DNA of 47,365 nucleotides, taken from Paramecium sonneborni (lineage: Eukaryota; Ciliophora; Oligohymenophorea; Peniculida; Parameciidae). A model generated the notes under the pieces. The model was not told the origin of the DNA. It did no database searches and was given only the letters and a program-made list of their open reading frames with translations. The stretch spans positions 593,918 to 641,282 of the forward strand of contig CAJJDN010000037.1 of assembly GCA_905182985.1 (NCBI GenBank), read 5' to 3'. Both the position numbers and the translations under genes were made by a program. Below are positions 11,603 through 24,897 of the stretch, piece after piece (positions within the stretch are counted from its first letter, which is position 1; every line of letters begins with the position of its first letter).

Positions 11603-12291
11603 ATGATGATGGAAATCTGTAATATTAATGACTTATCTGGCCTAATAAAGGAAAAAGAGAAAGTTTATACATTTCGAAAACTTGAGAAAAAAGATGCATA
11701 AAATATTTTAGGTCTTATGACTAAATCATTTTTGAGTGATAATGAAGGATTTAAAATTTTGTAAGCAACTGAATAAGATTTAAACACAGATTAGTCTTTA
11801 TAATTATTGTATATATATATTAAAATTTAAACCTTAGCTCATGGATGGTTTAAGAGAATCTATCTTTTGGTGCATTTCATGAAGATTAACTAATTTCTGC
11901 ATGTTTAAGTTATGATTTATCATCAAATAATGATCTACATATTGAGGGACCCGAACCTTCATAAGTTATGATGGAAATAACAGATATGATAATTAAATTG
12001 CTTGATTAATATGCTAATACAAGTAATCTAGGCAAAAAAGAAATAGCTTATTTGAGTCATCTAGCTACAAAACCTGATCACTTTTAGTAGCATTTAGCTC
12101 TTTCATGTGCTTATTTATCAGTTGAAGAATGTAGAAAATAAGGATTTAAATAATTAATAACTGGGGCTGGACATGTTGGTACATAGAAGACTATTTCAAA
12201 AATATTCAAAAAATTTGATAAAATCAAGGAGATTAATGAGCTCAAAGGATAACCAACCTATATGGTTTCTTTGATTGGTTAATTATAATGA
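11603..12291 (+). CDS. GNAT-family N-acetyltransferase
   Basis: Start at the first of three consecutive ATGs (11603); one 29-nt intron (11809-11837, gtatat...ccttag); TGA 12289-12291. The spliced frame is 220 codons (219 residues), a normal size for a stand-alone GNAT protein. Features: VYTFRKLEKKDAQNILGLM, the usual N-terminal strand and helix of GNAT enzymes; SFGAFHEDQLISACLSYDL, matching the beta2-beta3 turn; AYLSHLATKPDHFQQHLALSC, the beta4 and acetyl-CoA loop region; and GFKQLITGAGHVGTQKT further on. The acetyl-CoA loop is not a perfect Q/RxxGxG/A. Acceptor substrate unknown. The fold call is likely, the exact activity is not assignable. Confidence 0.7.
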
Positions 12292-13022
12292 ATATAGATT
12301 ATTCATCAATAAATAAAATTAAATTAAAAAAATTTATTTAATTTCTCTAATATTAGAAATATATTTAGATTTCTAAAATAATAAATAAATCATTATTAAT
12401 TATATATAACATTTAATCTAGCTAATCCATTCTGTAAATAAATTTAAATCTGATTATTTGTAAATTACATTCATATGCTTAAATTGTTATTATTCATCAA
12501 TAAATTCTATTTATAAAGTCTAAGTAATACAAATATCTCATTATATCAATGCATTACATCATTATGCCCATAGTTATATAATTATTATTAAAAATAATTT
12601 CATTTTTGTATTTCTTAAGAACAATAAATCACTAAAAATTATTAAATTTAATTGAATTATTTATATATGATTCATTCTAAAGTAAATTTAAGCAAAAATT
12701 TTTTAAAATATTGCTCAATAATTAATTGTTATTATTAATTTGAATATTTCAATTTTTCCTTAAAGTAATATCAATTATCCTTTTTCTTAACACTTTAGAA
12801 TATATTGGTAATTATTATTTCTATTCTTCAACAATTTTATGGAGAATTGAATTAAAATGTAATATGCTGGAAACTTTACAATAATATTGATTCCTAAGAA
12901 ATTTTGTTGTTTGGGAGATGAGCTTTTTAAGTCTAAAATAAACTAATTTTAAATGAGCACTATTAACCTAAAAATAAATTTCAATTTCAAAAAATCTTTA
13001 TATTTAAATATATTTAATGAAA
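12292..13022. other. Intergenic region between convergent genes
   Basis: It lies between the 3' ends of the acetyltransferase gene and the membrane-protein gene. No protein-like frame and no RNA candidate seen. Confidence 0.5.
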
Positions 13023-16000
13023 TCATTCGACAACTCTATTAATTTATTTTGCCCTATTTCTCTTTTATTGATATTTATTGATATAAATTATTATAAACAA
13101 CATATTGAACAATAACTAAATTACAATAGTACTTTGATAATTAAATTTACTTTAATTAATTGTTATCTATAAATGAAATTCAGCTGATGATATTGAATTT
13201 TCTGCCTATAAGACAATGGAGTATTCACCTTCATAAGAATTTTCAAATTCAATTTCATACCCAAACATTCCTAAATGAGCATCTTATTGATTCGTAAAAA
13301 TATAATGAGTATTATTGATTCTTTATATTTACACTTCTTATGATATATTTTAAATATAATCTAAAAATTATATATCTTATCTTAAATCATATAGAAAGAA
13401 AAATTAAGGATCTAATTATTTCAAAACCAAAAAATTATCATCTAAATAATGAATTTTCATTTAAGAGTAATAATTATCACCATGATTTCTAATTTGCTTT
13501 ATCAATTAAAAATAAGAAATTGAATCATTCAAAATATCGATTTAAAATTTGGTCAAAAAAGAAAACTATTTAAAGAGAAAATAAATTTCCATAATAATTG
13601 TATTTGATTCAATTTTACATTAAACCAATTAGAGCTCTATAAAATCCTATAGCTTATCTGAAGTATACAAAAAATATTAGGAAAATAGTATATTTAATTC
13701 TTAAGTGATTATTCTGTTGTATATAATTTTGTATTCTTTTAAACTCATTGTATAAATTTTTAATTCAATATCGAAATTATGTTCAATATAAAGTCTTATT
13801 AAAGATACATAAAGATCAGATGAATTTTCAATATACAATAAATCTAAGAAATTATCAGAAATTTAGAGTTTAATAATTGTTAAATTTTAAACCCAATAAA
13901 GGTTATAATTCGAATCTTTAATGAGGATTAAATTTCCTATTTTAATAATTTTTTTATCAATTTGAGAAACTTAAATTTAAGTGATCAAATTAGAAATTTC
14001 AAAAAATGTTTCATTTGATAATGTAATTAATGAAAATTGTAAAGATCCATCAAAATCTATAATTAATAAATAATTAGAATCCATTATCCAGAATGAATCT
14101 AAAACTTAAGTTGAAATAAATTTATGTAAATTTTTTAAAATGATCTAGTTTTATAAAATCAACGCAGTAAAATGTAAAGTTTTCATATTTTTTTCGCTTT
14201 CAGAATAATATTAACGAAAACAAAAAAAGGAAGTGTCATCAGTACAATCAGAAATTTTTAAGTTGAATTATAAAGGGCCTTTTAATTTAGTTTATAAATT
14301 TTGTAAAGTAACATAATTAATTGGACCAAAAAAATAATTCTAAAGTTTCACTTAAAATTTTTAACCTTAAATCAAATTGATTTCAATTTTCTATTATTTT
14401 GAATATAAATTTTAACAAGTGTTCTGAATTAAAAGTTAAAAATTTTAATACGATGTATAATTCTCTTCTTTTTCAAACAATGTTAACTCCATTTCATAAG
14501 ATGTAAAGAATTCATGCCAAATCTATTAAATCTGTACTTCTAAAACAAGATTAAACAGATATTTTTATCTTAATACTTTATTAACATCATAATACAAAAG
14601 AGTATTCTAGTAAAATATAAAATTTGTGCTAGCAGTTTAGATAATATCATTTAATATTAAGCTATTTTAATAACGATAAAGTATAGCTAAATATTAAAAG
14701 TTGTTTTTTTCTACCAGAATAACAAAGTAAGATATAGAAGTAATGTATTAAAGCGGATATGAGAGATTATAATTTGAAAAAGTAAAATTTGACATTTCAA
14801 GTATCTGAAATTAATCTAAATAATAAATCATAATTGTATTAGTTTGATTTTTTACAGCAAATATTTAAAATTAGATCGATACTACCCAAGTGGATATGTA
14901 AAATACATGAACTTCTTGCAATTTAAAACATTTGACATTTTACTTAAGTTCCAAAATAAAAACATTGGGATAATGTATAAAATAAAAATCCCCTATTTTT
15001 TAGTAATACAGAATCTCTTCATTTTAATATAGATTATTGGATAATTAAAATAGTTGTTTTGTTAATATTTCTAGTAATAGAGGTAATTTTTGATTTTTAA
15101 TGTTAATTATTAAATGAGATTAAATTTATTTAATCCTTTATATTTTCTTATTAAAATTTATTTATGAAGCTGAAATTTCTCCAGGTAAAATTTATATTAC
15201 TTTGATAGTATTATTATCTTAACCATATAGGTAAAATTCATCACCATATTAAAATACTGTTATTTAATTGATATTTATTTTTGTTAAAATCTAATTATTT
15301 TAACAATCAAAAATAAAAAGGAGACTCTTTGTTATTAGGTAAAGATAATTATTCATTACTATTTATTTCAAATATATATCAGCAAAATTATGTTGATTCA
15401 TAAAATTTTTATAACAAATTAAGTCAAATTTTTGATTATTCCAAATACTTACATTTAACATGTTAATTTCTTTTTTAAATAAAGGATATGAGAAGTATTC
15501 TAATGATATAAATTGTTTTTATGGATAAAAAAATTATTATATTTTTTAACAAGTTATTTATATAGGAACCATGATCTAATTTTAAATTTGAACTTAGTTT
15601 TTATTTTCATATTAGATTTTATAACACACAACAAGATTTTTATTAAAGGATGATTTGGAAATGAGAAATAAATACTTAAGTTTAGGTTTTATAAAAGTGT
15701 TTAATGGAAAGTATCTATAAAATTGAAGAACTTTATTATAACTATCAATTTAGAAAAATAAATTATATTATCTGAAAAAAGTTAATTGGGTATCTAAAAT
15801 ATTGTAAGTCTTGTTTAGATTAAGATCAATCAATATTGTTAATTGAGTTTTATTTTATAAAAAGATAAAATCTGAGTGATAATGTATATCCTTTGTCTTA
15901 TAGTATTCTTACAAGCCTATCTCTGCTATTTGATATTCATTAAAATTATTATTAGGTTCATCTATTTTTAATATCATAATGGTATGAATACAAGAATAAT

Positions 16001-16856
16001 CTGCTACAATTTTTTAAAGCTCCCTTTCATACTTTTCAAATTAAATATATTTAAAATAATTAGGAATATTGTAAATAAGATTAATATATTAATTTTTTTC
16101 GATCAGGAAGAAAAAAATTATTTTTTATTTTAGACAAAATGAAATATCATAAATGAATGAGAATTATGAAATTGAAGGATATTCTTCTATCATATTATAT
16201 TCTAAAATGACATAAAATTACTATTTATCCATTTAAAGTATCAACCATTTTGAGCATTAATAATACATGATAAAAATTTAGTTATTTTACATACAAAATT
16301 ATTATTTTTTACATCTATCTTAAATTTAACTTGATACATCATACACCAAATCTATCTTTATTTAATTTAAAAGTGTTATATGGTATTTAATTAAAAAGTT
16401 ATTTTTAGAACATAAAAGTATGAATCCATCATTTTAAAAATGCATTTCATCACATATTTCTTAAGATGAAATATTTGTTTCTAATTTAATTTTTTCAACA
16501 AAACTATTATTTTTGGAAAAATAGATCGATTCGAATTTGATACATCTAATAATATATTAGGATGTAAGAAATAAGGAACATATCAATTTTTCTTCAATTT
16601 TTTCTTCTTCAATAGAGTTAATAATTTTTATTTAAATTGGCTCTTCCTCATATGGTATAATAAACTATCTTTCTAAAATTTCTTAATCAATCTTATTAAT
16701 ATTTATATAATCCTCTTCCTCTCCTTCTAGTATATAACGATCAAACTAATTAGCATAATAAGTAGTATTTGGGATCATTGTTAAATTTTAACAATTAGCT
16801 TCCTGAGAATATGAAATTTGAATAGTGAATTCAAAAATTAGTAAAACAATATTCAT
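13023..16856 (-). CDS. Large type I membrane protein, unknown function
   Basis: One uninterrupted frame of 1,278 codons (1,277 residues) from ATG 16856 to TGA 13023-13025, with no intron needed. The N-terminus (MNIVLLIFEFTIQISYSQ) reads as a signal peptide. A hydrophobic segment TIVIQLLFNMLFIIIYI lies about 30 residues before the end, followed by a basic tail NKYQQKRNR. The protein is therefore probably exported, with a very large extracellular part and a short cytoplasmic tail. The ectodomain is rich in Asn, Tyr, Phe, Ile and Lys. I see no named repeat or catalytic motif. An open frame this long in DNA this AT-rich is strong evidence of coding. It could be a surface or secretory-vesicle receptor; that is a guess from topology only. 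Confidence 0.85.
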
Positions 16857-17470
16857 TTTATTTTAAAGGATAATTATAATATAAATTAAAAAAAATTTAT
16901 TTAATGAAAATATGTCATATTTTAGTTATATACATGTTATGATAATTATTCAAAAAATAACATTATTATTACTCCAAAATAATGTAAAATTTTAAATGAT
17001 ATTTTCCAAGATGTTATGAAAATAATGTTTTTCAATATAAAATAAATATTGTATAAGATCGTACCTGATATCCAATTTTCAAATATTGAAATTGTAGATT
17101 GTAGCTAAAACATGATATTCTATAAAACTTGAATTCCTTCTAATGAGATTATTCATTTTATATTTAAGAATCAAATATTAATAATAATTAAATACTAAAA
17201 ACCAAGTAGCATCAAATCCATTTTTGATTAATGAAAACGCACATACTGATTAGTAATGTTATATCTCAAGATAAAAAAGATGATTTACCGATCTGAAATT
17301 TAGATTAACAGTAAGAATTATTTACATAATTTAGAGATTAGGGTTATCAATTTTATAGAAGTGGAACAAAATCAAGCCATCATAATCAATAAACTTTAGA
17401 AAGAATAGATTTTAATGGAATAAAAAATAGTGAAATATATATAATTATTTTTAATAAAAATATTAAGATA
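16857..17470. other. Intergenic region with a short coding-like fragment
   Basis: Mostly AT-rich spacer between divergent genes. Around 17290-17410 (plus) a short peptide GYQFYRSGTKSSHHNQ is preceded by a typical 24-nt GT...AG segment (gtaagaattatttacataatttag). Its frame carries an upstream TGA and has no clear start. It may be a gene remnant. Confidence 0.4.
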
Positions 17471-20400
17471 ATGATTTATAATTTTATACTATTTCTACTG
17501 TTCTCTAAACATATTTCATAATGGGTAATATTTGACAAATATTTGATTGATGATAAGAATTTAACATAATTTTAGGAAGCTTCTACAAGTGAAACATTTT
17601 ATAGGATTTGCACATCACCATAATTTAAATTATTAACTTTATCTAAAGATCACCCTACAGTCACATAGATAAGTAATCTAATATTAGATTAAGGTTTTCA
17701 TATATCATTTGAATTAATATTTCAGGGTACATGGGTTAATGGATTAATAACATTTTAATTTGGAAATAATGTTTTTAAATTATAATATTCAACACCTGCA
17801 TAATATGAAAATTTTTCATTATTTTGTGAAACATCTTAAGCCGAAACTAAAACTATAAATTTAACTCTATTAAATTCATAAACAAGTAAAATGTAATTTA
17901 AAATGTCAAATGAAGGAGATGGATAGGTTTCATTAAAGAATATATTAATATCAAAAATAAAATGCCACTATCTTTGTAAGAGATGTTTTGGCGCAGAATC
18001 TAATTAATGTATTCAGTGTTTTTATGGAAATCCTTAAAATGGGATTTGTAACTAATGTCCTTCAGATAGTGTTTTACGTCCAGAACTTGGATGTAGAACA
18101 GGATGTGATATTTCCTAACCATTTTACTATAACAATTAATGTTTATACTATCAAAGTATATTTAAAATTTAATTAATTAGGTTTGACAATACTTTTCGCT
18201 GATTATATTTTACTGGAAGAGAGAACTAATATTAAAGTTATTCAAGATTACACAAATACTGATCAATAACCTATTCATTTTAGTTATGATGGAAGAAAGG
18301 ACATAATAGGGTTATTCAAATTTAATCAAGGATTAGAAAGATTGATAAATGAAATTAATTCAGATTATGGAACCTATTTGATTGGTATAAAAGTAGAGAT
18401 TTTGATATTCGATGACATACCTAAAGGAGGTAGTATTTCATTAAAAATTAACAACACTTATAAAGGTTCTATATATAATGATGGAACCTCACTTAAATTT
18501 CATAAATTGAAATTAATTTCGATAGAATTATTAGCTAGTTATTAATAATATACTAAATCTATGGCTTACTTTTTATAAATGTTTGTAGATATTCCTTAAT
18601 ATCACTTTACTTTAAGTATTGTAGGAAATTATGGGTAATATATAATTATTAAATTTAGTGATTCTTTTTATTCTTGGGCTTATGAACAACTCTACATCAC
18701 TTCAGGCTATTGCCCAATAAATTGTGAATTATGTGAATTACCATTTTAATGTAAAATTTGTAAATCATCCTTTTACAATTACAGAGATGGTCAATGCACA
18801 GTTTGTTCAAAACCTTATTAAAAATTAAAAGGTTCGTATTGTTAAGATGTTGATGATGAAACACCATGTATTATTTTTAATATCTTTAGACTCTAAATAT
18901 TTAGTATAAGAATATAAAGATTTAACAAATGACCCTAGCTAATTTTCATAATATTCTATTGTGTCATAAAATGGAATAAACTTTATGAAAGGATCAGATA
19001 TCTTATATTCCATCTTTAACAACATAAGAATTTTTGGTGGTCAATTAGTTTGGTCTTAAGTTAAATTTTTAAGGGTTCATTAAATCTTTGAACCTCACCA
19101 TAGCATAACTATTGTATTCTATATAGTATTTGGACCATCTTTTCCTTAAACTAGTCAATTCATTTATACAATTGAATAAAATGATCCTGTAATTAAAAAA
19201 AAAGGTTCTTCTTAAATAACTAAAATATATGAAAAAATTTAACATTCCGAATCATCATTAATTATGTAATGGGAATGTTAGGGTTCACAAAATGAACCAT
19301 ATCAAGCATATTGTGGGTTTTATAATTATTATATAGCAGTTCATTATTGTAAACCTTATTGTTCAAAATGTAATAATTAAGATGATTGTATTTAATGGAA
19401 TCCTAATTATGATCCAAACATTGTTAAATTTTCTTAAGCAGAATGCAATAATAATTAATATTTTGATTAAAGATCTCTATAATGTTATTCATGTCCAGAA
19501 TAATGTTTAACATGTTTATCTTAATTTTACTGTTTAACATGTTAAGAATCATTTATTTAATCTAAATTAGGATGCATATGTAAAACAAATTAATATGAGT
19601 AATCAAACTATTGTTATGATTGTCCTATTGAATGTGAACAATGTTCAAGTTCTAAATGGTGTACAGAATGCTCTTTAAACCTTAATCGTATTTAGTCTAA
19701 TGGTAATTGTGTTTGTATCAATGGCTATACATCTTATTAATTAGACCCTTTTTGTTATAAATGTTCAACACTTCATTGTCATATTTGCGATAAAGTAAAC
19801 GGATTAGAATGCTACTCTTGTCAAAACGGTTACCGATTAATCGAAAACAATTGTTTCTCCATTTGTGGTGATGGAATAATAACTGAAGATGAATAATGTG
19901 ATGATGGTAATTTGATTAATGAGGATGGCTGTCATTCTTGCTTATATAATTGCTAACATTCATGCTAATTTTGTATTAATGGAATATGTGTAGAATGCTA
20001 TGATGGTTATATCTTAATATCATCAAAATGTTATTCTATTTGTGGCCTTGATTAGACTTTCAATAAAGGAAAATGTTAAACTAGTATATTTATTATTTAA
20101 ATAATATAGTAACAAATTCATTGATAATTAAAAGGCTTATAACTTATTATATTAGAAATTTTACTAATCCTTAAATCTAAATATAAATGTAAGATGAATT
20201 CTTAACCATTTTAAAAAATAAATCAAAAGTTTTTTACATCAATTAATCCATTTCTCATCTTAATTTAAAGATTTATGTTCAATGCAGTTTATATAACAAT
20301 TTATTCTATTATTTTTTACATTGCTATGAATGCAACATCAAAAAATCATATGAATTCTACCACAATTGTTCTAATACTACTAATGTGTTAATATAGTATT

Positions 20401-20537
20401 AAATTCTATTTGAAAAAAAACTATTTAAGCAGGAATAAATAGTAATTTCACATACATCTTTAGATTTTCAAGTAGATCAAGTATTCTTCAATTAGACTTA
20501 TTATTTAGTGAATATCATTAAAATTTAATTAAATTGA
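17471..20537 (+). CDS. Cysteine-rich secreted/surface protein with DUF4215-type motif
   Basis: ATG 17471, three micro-introns (18156-18180, 18868-18889, 20084-20109), TGA 20535-20537; 998 codons (997 residues). The N-terminus MIYNFILFLLFSKHIS is a signal peptide. Two galactose-binding-like stretches (about residues 30-130 and 240-390, inferred) alternate with cysteine-rich blocks of CxxC and CxxxC pairs resembling furin-like/EGF-receptor cysteine repeats, a class abundant in ciliates. Around 19864-19932 the motif CGDGIITEDEQCDDGN, followed by EDGC, matches the DUF4215-type cysteine repeat. If the third intron were retained, the frame would stop at TGA 20122; splicing it continues into more Cys-containing sequence, which I prefer. 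Likely extracellular or cell-surface; ligand unknown. Confidence 0.85.
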
Positions 20538-21090
20538 TAATTATCTATTTAGAAAACTTAATTACGCAATTTTTCATGGTATTTTATCAAATTCATCTAT
20601 AATTCTATTTTTTAGAATATTAATATAATTTATTATTGATATCATATTATACTCTTTCTCATAATAAATAGATATATATAATAATTTGCAAATTAATTTA
20701 ATATTTAAAATAATTAAATATCTAGAATAAAAAAAAAAACTATAAACTAGTTAGATATATCATAGCCTACTATATATCAAATAATTAAGCAAATAAATTT
20801 ACACTTTTCATCAATCCATGATATTAATAAAATAATTATTAAACAACTTACTCAATAAATAAATTAATTTATCATATTGATTGTTATATAATGTTAGTTT
20901 TGAGTAAATGCTAAATAAAAAATAAATTACAAATGATCAAATAATTTTTTATAAAAGTAATATTAATTTTTAAATATAATTTATAATTGAACAATTATTA
21001 AATATATGGTAAATAATTATGGCTTCTTAAATATAATTTATATATTAATAATTTAATATTCATTTTTGATCTCTTTTTTAGAGTTGTTTT
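20538..21090. other. Intergenic AT-rich region
   Basis: It lies between convergent gene ends. No coding or RNA signal seen. Confidence 0.5.
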
Positions 21091-22696
21091 TCACATTAAT
21101 CTATTTAGAAATATTAAAATACTCTTTTTATTTTTAACCCAATTATTATTTGGATTTATTTAAATAGCTTAATCATAATAAAAGATTGCTTCAGAAAATT
21201 TTGATAGTGATTATAAGCAAGCACCTCAATTTTAAAAAGTTTTATTACCTTTCGTTCCTAATGAATTTACATATTTTGAATCTATTAACAAAGATTTATC
21301 AGCACAAATAATTGCTTCATCATATTTACCAAGCATTCTTAAAGACTCAGCTAATATTTTAACAGATATAATTTTAATTACCCTTTGTCTACAATGAGAT
21401 TTTATGTTTAGAATCTATTTATAATGCTTTATCAGCCCAACTTATTGCTTCTACATATTTTTAAAGCAGTCTTAAAGATTCAGCTAACATTTAACATATG
21501 TAATATATATTACCCTTAGTAAATAATGAATTTACATGATTTGAATCTATTTACAATGCTTTATCAGCCAAACTTATTGCCTCATTATAATTACCAAGTT
21601 ATCTTACTGATGCAGCTAAATTTTAATATCTATATTATATTACCCTTTGTTGCTATTGAATTCACATGATTAGAATCTATTGATAAGGCTTTATTAGCCC
21701 AAATAATTGCTTCATTAAAATTGCAAAGCATCCTTAACGATTCAGCTATTATTTTAACATATTTAATATATACAACCCTTAGTAAATAATGAGTTTACAT
21801 TTTTAGGATCTATTTATAATACTTTATCAGCCCAAATAATTGCATCATTAAAATTGCAAAGCATCCTTAAAGATTCAGCTATTATTTTATCATATTTAAT
21901 ATATACAACCCTTAGTAATTAATGAGTTTACATTATTAGGATCTATTTATAATACTTTATCAGCCCAAATAATTGCATCATTATAATTACCAAGCTTACC
22001 TAAGGATGCAGCTAAAATTTTAAAATATCTAAAATACATTACCCTTGGTATATAAAGATAATTAATGATTTGGATTAATGATTAGTGCTTCATCTAAATA
22101 TTTAATAGCTTCATTATAATTTTTTTTATCCTAATATAATGCGTATCCTAAATTATGAATTTTATACCTTACTAAAATAATTACTCTGTTTTTTACATCT
22201 ATATTAAATTTGTTTCATATTCATTTAAAAGATTTAAATTACATTCTGTTATTATTTTATTGAATTAAAATATTATATCATTCGAACATTAATCTACATT
22301 TAATAATATTCTTTTCGCAATTTCATCATATTTCAACATATAATCCAAAGTTTAATTTAATTATTGTGCATTTAATTATGTAAGTTTTTCTAACGAAAAT
22401 ATATATCTTGCTCTGATTCCTTCATATATTATTTAAAATTATTAGTTAATTTTTTCAGAATAAGAGTTTAGTTTCTTTATTAATTCTTCACTTTATTATT
22501 TAACGTTTTCTGCCAATCCAAGTAATTTGATCAAATCATATTGATCATTTGGATGTGCTATATGATCTCCCAATCTTAAACATTTCAAACAATAAATCCT
22601 ATTTGCTTTACAAGATTCATTAAAGCAAGCTAACTAAACAATACAATCATGCTCTGTATTTGGACACTTTATATCCCAATCTTTTATTTAATTCAT
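21091..22696 (-). CDS. B-box-like/coiled-coil protein with eight TPR repeats, one repeat per exon
   Basis: ATG 22696, TGA 21091-21093; eight introns give 460 codons (459 residues). Introns: 22148-22167, 22012-22042, 21879-21909, 21746-21776, 21616-21643, 21484-21513, 21351-21381, 21225-21248. The N-terminus has a Cys/His cluster (CPNTEHDCIVQLAC, then CLKCLRLGDHIAHP) resembling a B-box zinc fold, then a coiled-coil-like region to about residue 175. TPR units follow with the usual W/LG-Y/N-A-A-P pattern, e.g. LGNYNDAIIWADKVLQIDP. The six internal exons are each exactly 102 nt, i.e. 34 codons, the canonical TPR length, and every repeat-flanking intron is in phase 1. TPR arrays bind peptides or partner proteins; the partner is unknown. 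Confidence 0.92.
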
Positions 22697-22979
22697 ATTT
22701 TTATTAATATATTTATAATTCAATAATTAAATAAATTTATATTAATTTATTAAAAATTCTACAAATCTTATAATTTTTGAATATTAGCGCACAAAAAGTA
22801 TTGCCATGTTAATTTGATGATCGTAATCCTTTTTATAATCGTAATAACCAAAATTATTTTTCATATTATTAAAATTATAATAACTCAAATAAATTTTAAA
22901 AACAATTCAAACTACAATAAACTACCCTTAGACAATTCAACAAATCAAGGCTTAAATTAATGGATTTATAAATTAGAAT

Positions 22980-23165
22980 ATGAATGAATCTTTTTAAGAA
23001 TTTTTAGTGATGAGATAAATTAATTTCCTTTTGAAAAAGCATGGATTCAACAAACCAAAATGCTTATTTTTTTTCTCACTTCTTGTGGAAATTATCAATA
23101 TCCAAAAGAACTTCAAGATCTTTGATTAAACAATATCTAACTTAGATTAGAAGTTGAATTAATGA
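22980..23165 (+). CDS. Small hypothetical ORF
   Basis: 61 codons plus TGA in the ciliate code. Mixed composition (MNESFQEFLVMRQINFLLKK...) with no recognisable motif. It may be a short gene, part of a larger spliced gene, or chance. Confidence 0.25.
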
Positions 23166-23670
23166 AATCCTAAATATATATTGTCTTTTAGAATTCAATA
23201 TTATTAATTACTATCAAAAACTACTATTATTTATTTAGGTTTAGAATTAATTATAGTGATGATATATTTTTCCTTTAAAATTACTTTTTTCTAAGTATTA
23301 TTTCATTATTATAGGAGATAGTATGTTAATAAATTAAAAAAGTGTGAGAAAATATGTCAAAAAATACATTAGATATGTACGAAATAATTATTCAAAGATA
23401 TATATTAATATCTAAAAGTAGAAATAATATTAGTCAATCATTTTTATTAGTTTGATTTGCTATAATTTAAACTAATGATATCACAAAATTGACTGAAAAT
23501 AAAATAATTGTATTTTAAAACTCTTTTTTGAAATTTATATTTATCTGATTTTTAAACTGTAAATTTTTTATAAATTTTAACAGTTTAATGTAAGAAATAT
23601 ATAAATAACAATAAATAGAGAGTTTTTTTATCTAAGTAGCAATTCAAACTAAGACTTTAATCACTTAAGA
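23166..23670. other. Intergenic AT-rich region
   Basis: No sustained frame or structured segment recognised. Confidence 0.45.
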
Positions 23671-24648
23671 ATGAATTTACTCTAACAATAATTACAGCAA
23701 GATTTGATTCATGAATCTTTGAGAAAACATGTACCTATCCAGAAGTTTTTTGCAAAAATGAAAATACCTTTCTTTTCACTATAGACTTTTAAACCATAAG
23801 TTTTTATTGTTCTCGAGAAAGTTGGAGTGTTTGAATATGCAGATTTTCTATTTGAGATATAAGAAATCAATAAATAGAGTAAAATATCTTTTTTTCGTTA
23901 GGTTTGCACATTATGTTACTAATTAATTAAGATTGATGAGATTTATAATGTAAAAGTTTCATTATAATAAAATCCAGAATAATGTCCTAATTTGACTCAA
24001 GTGGGATTTCAGGGCTAAAAGAAGCATATTTCGATTTTAAGTTTATAGTCTCTACAAGTGATTATTCTGAAATTATTCAAAACTAAACAAACTCATGGTT
24101 TATAGCAACCTATACTGGAATGTCATACCAACTTTTTGGCTATTTGATTACGTAAAGATTACTTGAGCCTTTAAGACTATAAATTTAATTATAGTCTTGT
24201 TACATGTATTTAATTAATTAAAATTAGGGTCAAGTATTTTCCCGCCTTGATATCATTCTAATGGTTTTATTTTGCGTAATTTGACAACTTAGTACTATCC
24301 CTTAAAATTATTATAATTATAAACCGAATAAAGGTAAAATCCAAAATTCAATATGTTTTCAAATCTAAGAAACTTAGTAAGAAATTAATTCTATAGGGGA
24401 ATTTTACTTAACAACCAATAAGGAATTTACTAAAATCACAGTTTCAATATAAATACCATGTCTCTTAGGAAAATATTTATTAAGCAAATTCTATAAATGC
24501 CCCTTCTGCACTTCAAAAAAATTTTATTAAAATGTTTATTATTGTGGTGATACGAATAAAGAGTAAGTTTTTATGTTTAAGTATTCGTAATGGCTTGAAG
24601 TATATTAAGAACTAAAAATCATTTTATAAAACAATATTTATTAAATGA
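23671..24648 (+). CDS. Unknown protein, single internal TGA (possible intron)
   Basis: From ATG 23671 the frame is open for 158 codons, meets a TGA at 24145-24147, then stays open in the same frame for 166 codons to TGA 24646-24648. Two such long runs in one frame are unlikely by chance in AT-rich DNA. A 36-nt GT...AG segment (24121-24156, gtcata...gtaaag) spans the TGA and is a multiple of three, so splicing would restore one protein of 313 residues. GTC is an unusual donor, so a nonsense mutation is also possible. The product begins MNLLQQQLQQDLIHESLRKH and contains CTLC; no domain recognised. Confidence 0.5.
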
Positions 24649-24659
24649 ATCAGATACTT

Positions 24660-24698
24660 TAAGACATTTGATAGATTATTAAATTAATATTATATATT
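24660..24698 (+). repeat. 39-bp direct repeat, left copy flanking gap 2
   Basis: Identical to 25520-25558, the first bases after the gap. Together they bracket the 203-bp block and the N run. Confidence 0.85.
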
Positions 24699-24897
24699 TA
24701 TATTAATGGTATATATTTTTTAAATGAATAAATATTATAATTTAATATTAAAATTAAAAATAACTTACATTAATTTTGAAGTGTCTGAGCTATTCCAGGA
24801 ATCAAATAGATTGGTTAAATATAAAACCACAAATAGGATCATCTGAAGAAAAATCTGGTTTATGGATATTAGAAATTTATTAGATTTAAACAAGGTG
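24695..24897 (+). repeat. 203-bp block also present at 44267-44469
   Basis: Exact copy by eye of 44267-44469. It begins in the flank of the 39-bp repeat and runs to the first N. At 44.3 kb the same sequence continues into unique DNA (after ...aacaaggtg), so the copy here may be misplaced or a real rearrangement junction. Confidence 0.88.

Noticed and set aside
20122..20124. TGA as the end of the cysteine-rich protein
   Set aside because: A typical 26-nt intron (20084-20109) just upstream changes the frame and lets the protein continue to 20537 with more Cys-bearing sequence. The alternative cannot be fully excluded.
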